Origin: B3-G11 sp039714175
GTDB taxonomy: Bacteria > Actinomycetota > Acidimicrobiia > Spongiisociales > UBA5794
Reading direction: 5' to 3'
Length of the DNA: 17,433 nt
Assembly: GCA_039714175.1 (NCBI GenBank)
Contig: JBDLJV010000029.1
Location: 1-17,433 of the forward strand
In this document: one piece after another, positions 13,402 through 17,433 of the stretch
How the letters are laid out: every line of letters begins with the position of its first letter
Numbering within the stretch: position 1 is the stretch's first letter
The notes under the pieces: model-generated
Database searches by the model: none
Seen by the model: only the letters and a program-made list of their open reading frames with translations
Told to the model about the DNA's origin: nothing
Made by a program: the position numbers and the translations under genes

Positions 13402-16140
13402 ATGACAACAGACAACAGGCTTCCACGGATCACTGAGGGCACCGACCTCACGAACTTCCCACCGCCCGACCGCTGGGACGACTGGGAGGAGTACGACGCA
13501 CAGGCATGGCCCAACCGGGTCAAGAATCGCTTCAGGCTCGTCCCGACCACGTGTTTCAACTGCGAATCCGCATGCGGTCTACTCGCCTATGTTGACAAGG
13601 ACTCGGGAGAGATCCGTAGGTTCGAGGGCAATCCGGAGCACCCGGGGTCGCGTGGACGCAACTGCGCCAAAGGCCCTGCCACCATCAACCAGGTCAACGA
13701 TCCGGAGCGCATCCTCTTCCCGATGAGACGCGTCGGCGATCGAGGCAGCGGAGAGTGGGAACGCGTCAGCTGGGAAGAGGCTCTCACCGACATCGGATCA
13801 CGCATGGGCAAGGCGATTCGAGAGGGCCGCAACGACGAGATCATGTACCACGTCGGCCGACCCGGTGAGGACGGCTTCATGGATCGCACGCTCAAGGCGT
13901 GGGGGGTTGACGGGCACAACAGCCATACGAACATCTGCAGCTCGGGTGCCCGAGTCGGCTTCGCCCTGTGGTCCGGCTACGACAGGCCTTCCGCCGATTT
14001 TGCCAACGCCAGGTTCATCCTCCTGCTCTCGGCGCATCTCGAAACCGGTCACTACTTCAATCCACATGCACAGCGGATCATGGAAGCCAAGCAAGCTGGT
14101 GCGCGGATCGCGACCGTTGATCCGAGGCTGTCGAACACGGCGTCTCTCTCTGATCATTGGCTCTCGTGCTGGCCCGGAACCGAGCCAGCCATGCTGCTCG
14201 CCATTGCCCGGTTGCTCCTCGAGTGGGACGCAGTCGACCACGATTTCGTTCGGCGTTGGGTGAACTGGGAGGACTCCCTCAAGTATCGGTATCCGGACCG
14301 AGCAGGAACATACGAGTCGTTCGTCGACGCCATGAAGGATGAGTACGAGGACTACACGACCGAATGGGCGGCAGATGAGTGCGGCGTCGAGGCCTCCCAG
14401 ATCGAGGCAGTGGCTCGGGAGATCGCCGACGCCGGGCATGCCTTCTCGTCCCACACGTGGCGCTCGGTCGGTTCCGGAAATCTCGGCGGCTGGCAGGGTG
14501 CCCGCACGCTCCAGTTCCTCCATGTCCTCACGGGGTCGGTCGGAACAAAGGGAGGCCTGTCTCCTTCCGGTTGGGTGAAGTTCAAGCCGCCGCACTGGAA
14601 CATGCCGCCTGCTCACTCACGCTGGAACGAACTGCTGTGGCCACCGGAATACCCACTGTCATATCACGAGATGTCCATCCTTCTGCCCCACCTCCTCAAG
14701 GAGGGCCGCGGCAAGCTCGACGTGTACTTCACACGGGTCTACAACCCTGTGTGGACCAATCCCGACGGATTCTCGTGGATCGAGGTGCTGACGGATGAGG
14801 AGAAGGTCGGGCTGCATGTCGCATTGACCCCGACGTGGTCAGAGACGGCTTGGTACGCGGACTACGTCCTTCCCATGGGAGTGTCTGCGGAGCGTCACGA
14901 CACACACTCGTATGAGACCCACGCTGCCAAGTGGCTCGGGTTCCGCCAGCCCGTGTTGCGGGTTGCTGCGGAGCGCGATGGCGAGACCGTTGACCGAACC
15001 TACGAGACGAATCCCGGAGAGGTGTGGGAGGAGACCGAGTTCTGGATCGATCTGTCGTGGAAGGTCGACCCGGACGGCTCACTCGGCATCAGGAAGTGGT
15101 TCGAGTCCCCTAGCGACCCCTCGAGGCCCGTTTCTGTCGATGAGTACTACGGATGGATGTTCGAGAACTCGGTTCCCAACCTCCCGGACAAGGCGGCGGC
15201 CGAAGGCCTGACACCTCTCGGGTACATGCGCAAATATGGAGCCGTCGAGGTTGAAAGGGATGTCTACAAGGTCAACGAACGGCCGGCCTCGAACGGTGGC
15301 GTCGAGATCAACGGGGAGATACTCCAAGGGTTCAAGACACCGTCCAAGAAGCTCGAGTACTACTCCAAGACGATGGACGATTGGGGCTGGCACGATCAAA
15401 CGATCCCCGGCTATGAGAAGACGCACGTGTATTGGCGGGAAATGGACATGGCGGGTAGCGAGCGAATCCTGCTTCCGATCTTCCGCCTTCCGACGCTGAT
15501 CCATACACGGTCAGGCAACTCGAAGTACCTGTATGAGATCAGCCACGGTCACCCACTGTGGATGAACTCGATTGACGCCGAGAAGCTCGGATTCAAGACG
15601 ACGGATTTGGTACGCATAGAGACGGACTCCGGCCACTTCGTCATGCGCGTCTGGGCCACCGAGGGCATCAGGCCCGGTGTTGTTGCAGCTTCGCACCACC
15701 TTGGCAGGTGGCGTCAGGACAAGGAGAAAGGAAACGATCGCTGGTCGTCAGGCCTCGTCGACGTCGAACAACTCGGTGACGGCAAGTGGCGCCTGCGGCA
15801 ACTCGGCGGCATCGAGCCATTCACCTCTGATGATCCGGATTCTGAGCGAATCTGGTGGAAGGACCCGGGTGTGAACCAGAACCTTGCATTCCCTGTGCAC
15901 CCCGACCCGATCTCCGGAATGCACGCCTGGCATCAGCGCGTACGGCTCGTCAAGCCGGAACCCGGAGACAGGTACGGCGACGTTGTCGTCGACACGAACA
16001 AGTCGTTCGAGATCTACAAGCAGTGGCTCGCCATGACGAAACCGGGTCCGGGCCCTGACGGTCTCCGCCGCCCCCTCCACTTCGATCGACCGGTCAAGCC
16101 GACCGAAGCCGCGTACCGGGTCCACGGTCGTACTACGTAA
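13402..16140 (+). CDS. soeA: Molybdopterin oxidoreductase, SoeA-like (probable cytoplasmic sulfite dehydrogenase)
   Basis: A 912-residue catalytic subunit of the DMSO reductase superfamily. An N-terminal 4Fe-4S site is formed by C51, C54, C58 and C88 (TTCFNCESAC and GRNCAKG). The likely molybdenum ligand is C179 in HTNICSSG, as in the Cys-ligated PsrA/PhsA/SoeA group. Later segments (VDPRLSNTAS, GSVGTKGGLS, LPMGVSAERHDT) fit the bis-MGD binding domains. No twin-arginine or other signal is present, so it is cytoplasmic and opposes the periplasmic polysulfide and thiosulfate reductases. Partnered by the fused subunit just upstream and next to an sHdr system that makes sulfite, sulfite oxidation to sulfate is the best guess. 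Thiosulfate or polysulfide chemistry cannot be excluded from sequence. Its last codons take part in the inverted repeat at 16125-16162. Confidence 0.85.
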   Translation: MTTDNRLPRITEGTDLTNFPPPDRWDDWEEYDAQAWPNRVKNRFRLVPTTCFNCESACGLLAYVDKDSGEIRRFEGNPEHPGSRGRNCAKGPATINQVNDPERILFPMRRVGDRGSGEWERVSWEEALTDIGSRMGKAIREGRNDEIMYHVGRPGEDGFMDRTLKAWGVDGHNSHTNICSSGARVGFALWSGYDRPSADFANARFILLLSAHLETGHYFNPHAQRIMEAKQAGARIATVDPRLSNTASLSDHWLSCWPGTEPAMLLAIARLLLEWDAVDHDFVRRWVNWEDSLKYRYPDRAGTYESFVDAMKDEYEDYTTEWAADECGVEASQIEAVAREIADAGHAFSSHTWRSVGSGNLGGWQGARTLQFLHVLTGSVGTKGGLSPSGWVKFKPPHWNMPPAHSRWNELLWPPEYPLSYHEMSILLPHLLKEGRGKLDVYFTRVYNPVWTNPDGFSWIEVLTDEEKVGLHVALTPTWSETAWYADYVLPMGVSAERHDTHSYETHAAKWLGFRQPVLRVAAERDGETVDRTYETNPGEVWEETEFWIDLSWKVDPDGSLGIRKWFESPSDPSRPVSVDEYYGWMFENSVPNLPDKAAAEGLTPLGYMRKYGAVEVERDVYKVNERPASNGGVEINGEILQGFKTPSKKLEYYSKTMDDWGWHDQTIPGYEKTHVYWREMDMAGSERILLPIFRLPTLIHTRSGNSKYLYEISHGHPLWMNSIDAEKLGFKTTDLVRIETDSGHFVMRVWATEGIRPGVVAASHHLGRWRQDKEKGNDRWSSGLVDVEQLGDGKWRLRQLGGIEPFTSDDPDSERIWWKDPGVNQNLAFPVHPDPISGMHAWHQRVRLVKPEPGDRYGDVVVDTNKSFEIYKQWLAMTKPGPGPDGLRRPLHFDRPVKPTEAAYRVHGRTT

Positions 16141-16162
16141 TACGTACTACGCAGTACGACCG
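16125..16162. terminator. Inverted repeat between convergent genes, probable bidirectional terminator
   Basis: Arms 16125-16139 and 16148-16162 pair with one A-C mismatch (10 bp, mismatch, 4 bp) around the 8-nt loop ATACGTAC. CGTACTACG also occurs twice directly (16129-16137, 16143-16151). A 5-bp stem, ACCGC/GCGGT (16159-16171), follows and reaches the pckA stop. Only 30 nt separate the two stop codons, so the structure covers the end of soeA. No T-run is present on either strand, so termination is inferred from location. Confidence 0.6.
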
Positions 16163-16170
16163 CGCAGCGG

Positions 16171-17433
16171 TCAGAGCTGTGGACCCGAGTCGATCACTGC
16201 CTGCTTGACACCTTCGGAGTACTGCTTGAAGTTCTCCACGAACATCCCAGCGAGCTTCCTCGCTTGTGCGTCATAAGCATCCGTGTCGGACCACGTCCCT
16301 CTTGGCAGCAGCAGCTCGGACGGCACTCCCGGGACGCTCGTCGGCACCGAGAGGCCGAAGATCGGATCCTCAACGAACTCGACATCGTCCAGATCGCCAG
16401 CCAGCGCGGAATTGAGCATCCCGCGGGAGTGCGGGATGCGGATCCGGTAGCCGACTCCGTGCGGACCGCTGGTCCAGCCGGTGTTGATCATCCAGAGACC
16501 CGGATCGAACTCGTCGATCTTCTCCGCCAACACATCCGCGTAGTAGTACGGCGGCAGCGGGAGGAACGGTGCTCCGAAGCACGGGGAGAAGGTCGCCAGT
16601 GGTTCGGTCACGCCTCGCTCGGTACCAGCGAGCTTCGCTGTGTACCCGGAGACGAAGTAGTACATCGCCTGCTCCCTGGTGAGCCGCGAGATCGGAGGTA
16701 GCACTCCGAACGCGTCCGCTGATAGGAACACGATGTTCTTCGGATGGTCGGCAACGCCGTTCATCACGACATTCGGGAGATGCGGCAATGGGTATGAACA
16801 GCGGGTGTTCTCCGTCTTCGACCCGTCCTCCCATTCGACCGTCCGGCTGTCCTGATTCAGCACGACGTTCTCGAGCAGCGTCTCGAACTTGTTCGCCGCC
16901 TCGAATATCAGCGGCTCATCCTCGGGACTCAGGCTGATCGTCTTGGCGTACGAGCCACCTTCGATGTTGAAGATGCCATCTTCGCCCCAGCCGATCTCGT
17001 CGTCGCCGATCATGCCACGGGACGGGTCAGTCGCCAGCGTCGTCTTTCCGGTTCCCGAGAGGCCGAAAATGACGGCAGAATCGCCGCCCTTGCCAACGTT
17101 CGCCGATGCGTGCATCGAGAGCGATCCTGCCTTCGGGAGCAGGTAGTTCATGACCGAGAAGACCGACTTCTTCATCTCACCCATGTAGCTCGAGCCGCCG
17201 ATCAACAGCACCTTGTGTACGAAGCTGATGATGATGAACACCTCGCTTCGGGTGCCATCGCGCTCGGGGACCGCCTTGAAGTTCGGGGCATGCACGATCG
17301 TGAAATCGGGCATGAACGGCTCGATCTCATCATCGTGCTCGAAGGTCCGGGGAAGGCGGAACATGTTCCGGCAGAAATGGGCGTGCCACGGACTCTCGGT
17401 GAGCACGCGGACGGCGAGCCGGTACTTGGGGTC
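16171..17433 (-). CDS. pckA: Phosphoenolpyruvate carboxykinase (ATP), N-terminal part cut by window edge
   Basis: The frame is open through the right edge; 420 residues are visible of a usual length near 530, so the N-terminal fifth is outside the window. The enzyme converts oxaloacetate and ATP to PEP, CO2 and ADP in gluconeogenesis. Visible ATP-type motifs in order are YRLAVRVLTESPWHAHFCRNMF-like entry residues at the edge, GGSSYMGEMKKS, the P-loop GLSGTGKTTL, IGDDEIGW, NTRCSYPLPHLPN, SGYTAKLAGTERG, and FSPCFGAPFLPL. GTG at 17404-17406 is internal, since homologous sequence (DPKYRLAVR) continues upstream of it. It is convergent to the sulfur locus and probably a separate housekeeping unit. 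The ATP form rather than GTP form is clear from the motifs. Confidence 0.95.
   Translation of the reverse strand, partial: DPKYRLAVRVLTESPWHAHFCRNMFRLPRTFEHDDEIEPFMPDFTIVHAPNFKAVPERDGTRSEVFIIISFVHKVLLIGGSSYMGEMKKSVFSVMNYLLPKAGSLSMHASANVGKGGDSAVIFGLSGTGKTTLATDPSRGMIGDDEIGWGEDGIFNIEGGSYAKTISLSPEDEPLIFEAANKFETLLENVVLNQDSRTVEWEDGSKTENTRCSYPLPHLPNVVMNGVADHPKNIVFLSADAFGVLPPISRLTREQAMYYFVSGYTAKLAGTERGVTEPLATFSPCFGAPFLPLPPYYYADVLAEKIDEFDPGLWMINTGWTSGPHGVGYRIRIPHSRGMLNSALAGDLDDVEFVEDPIFGLSVPTSVPGVPSELLLPRGTWSDTDAYDAQARKLAGMFVENFKQYSEGVKQAVIDSGPQL

Noticed and set aside
12524..13405. 293-codon + strand frame inside the Fe-S/NrfD gene
   Set aside because: It is an out-of-frame Arg/Ser-rich translation of a gene with clear NrfD membrane helices; nothing in it looks like a protein family.
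16171..17406. Complete pckA starting at GTG 17404-17406
   Set aside because: PEP carboxykinase-like sequence continues in frame to the window edge, so that GTG is an internal valine codon and the gene is truncated by the window.
1..17433. Mobile elements, CRISPR arrays, tRNA or rRNA genes, attachment sites
   Set aside because: I saw no transposase or integrase genes, repeat-spacer pattern, cloverleaf-like sequence or rRNA-like stretch; nearly all bases are assigned to coding genes.

Overview
This is a GC-rich, tightly packed window with fifteen genes. Fourteen lie on the + strand and form one long sulfur-oxidation locus. One gluconeogenesis gene converges on it from the right. The dense ATGA/TGATG overlaps, GTG/TTG starts and base composition suggest an actinobacterial or similar high-GC heterotroph or mixotroph. 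I cannot fix the phylum from this sequence; an uncultured Acidimicrobiia-like or Chloroflexota-like bacterium is a guess. There are no RNA genes, CRISPR arrays, mobile elements or phage genes. The longest non-coding stretch is 69 nt, so no gap exceeds 300 bases.

Region 1 (1-5123) holds the tail of an unidentified gene, possibly a DsrE-like sulfurtransferase, followed by five overlapping genes: shdrC1, shdrB1, shdrA, a cysteine-free conserved protein (shdrH), and shdrB3, an HdrC-HdrB fusion. This is the order I recall for the 'type II' sulfur-oxidizing heterodisulfide reductase-like (sHdr) complex. Region 2 (5159-8979) holds etfB, etfA and a NarI-like membrane iron-sulfur protein of the ETF:quinone oxidoreductase (EMO) type. 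It is an electron exit from sHdr to the quinone pool. Region 3 (8972-11708) holds a winged-helix regulator, a small zinc-finger protein, two tandem GcvH-like lipoate-binding proteins (LbpA) and a lipoate-protein ligase with an LplB-like tail. These are the dedicated lipoyl carrier and its loading enzyme. Region 4 (11709-16140) starts with a perfect 21-bp hairpin. It is followed by a fused four-cluster ferredoxin/NrfD membrane subunit and a cytoplasmic-type molybdopterin oxidoreductase. Together they resemble the sulfite-oxidizing SoeABC enzyme with B and C fused. Region 5 (16171-17433, minus strand) is an ATP-type PEP carboxykinase cut by the window edge, converging on soeA over an inverted repeat.

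Inferred joint role: sulfane sulfur is brought to the sHdr complex and oxidized to sulfite with the lipoyl arm of LbpA as partner. Electrons leave through EtfAB and EMO to quinone. Sulfite is then oxidized to sulfate by the Soe-like enzyme, again feeding quinone. The window would thus encode nearly the whole cytoplasmic sulfur-to-sulfate route. Lipoyl synthase and the sulfur-delivery proteins (TusA, and DsrE except perhaps the first fragment) are not in it.

The most interesting points are: (a) shdrB3 and the EMO protein share a homologous soluble part in which the first CCG domain has lost all its cluster cysteines; (b) unusual cysteine substitutions in the HdrB-type CCG motifs and unusual spacing in sHdrC1; (c) two LbpA paralogs that keep the same N- and C-terminal cysteines; (d) the SoeBC fusion; and (e) the perfect hairpin without a U-tract between the lipoate and sulfite modules.
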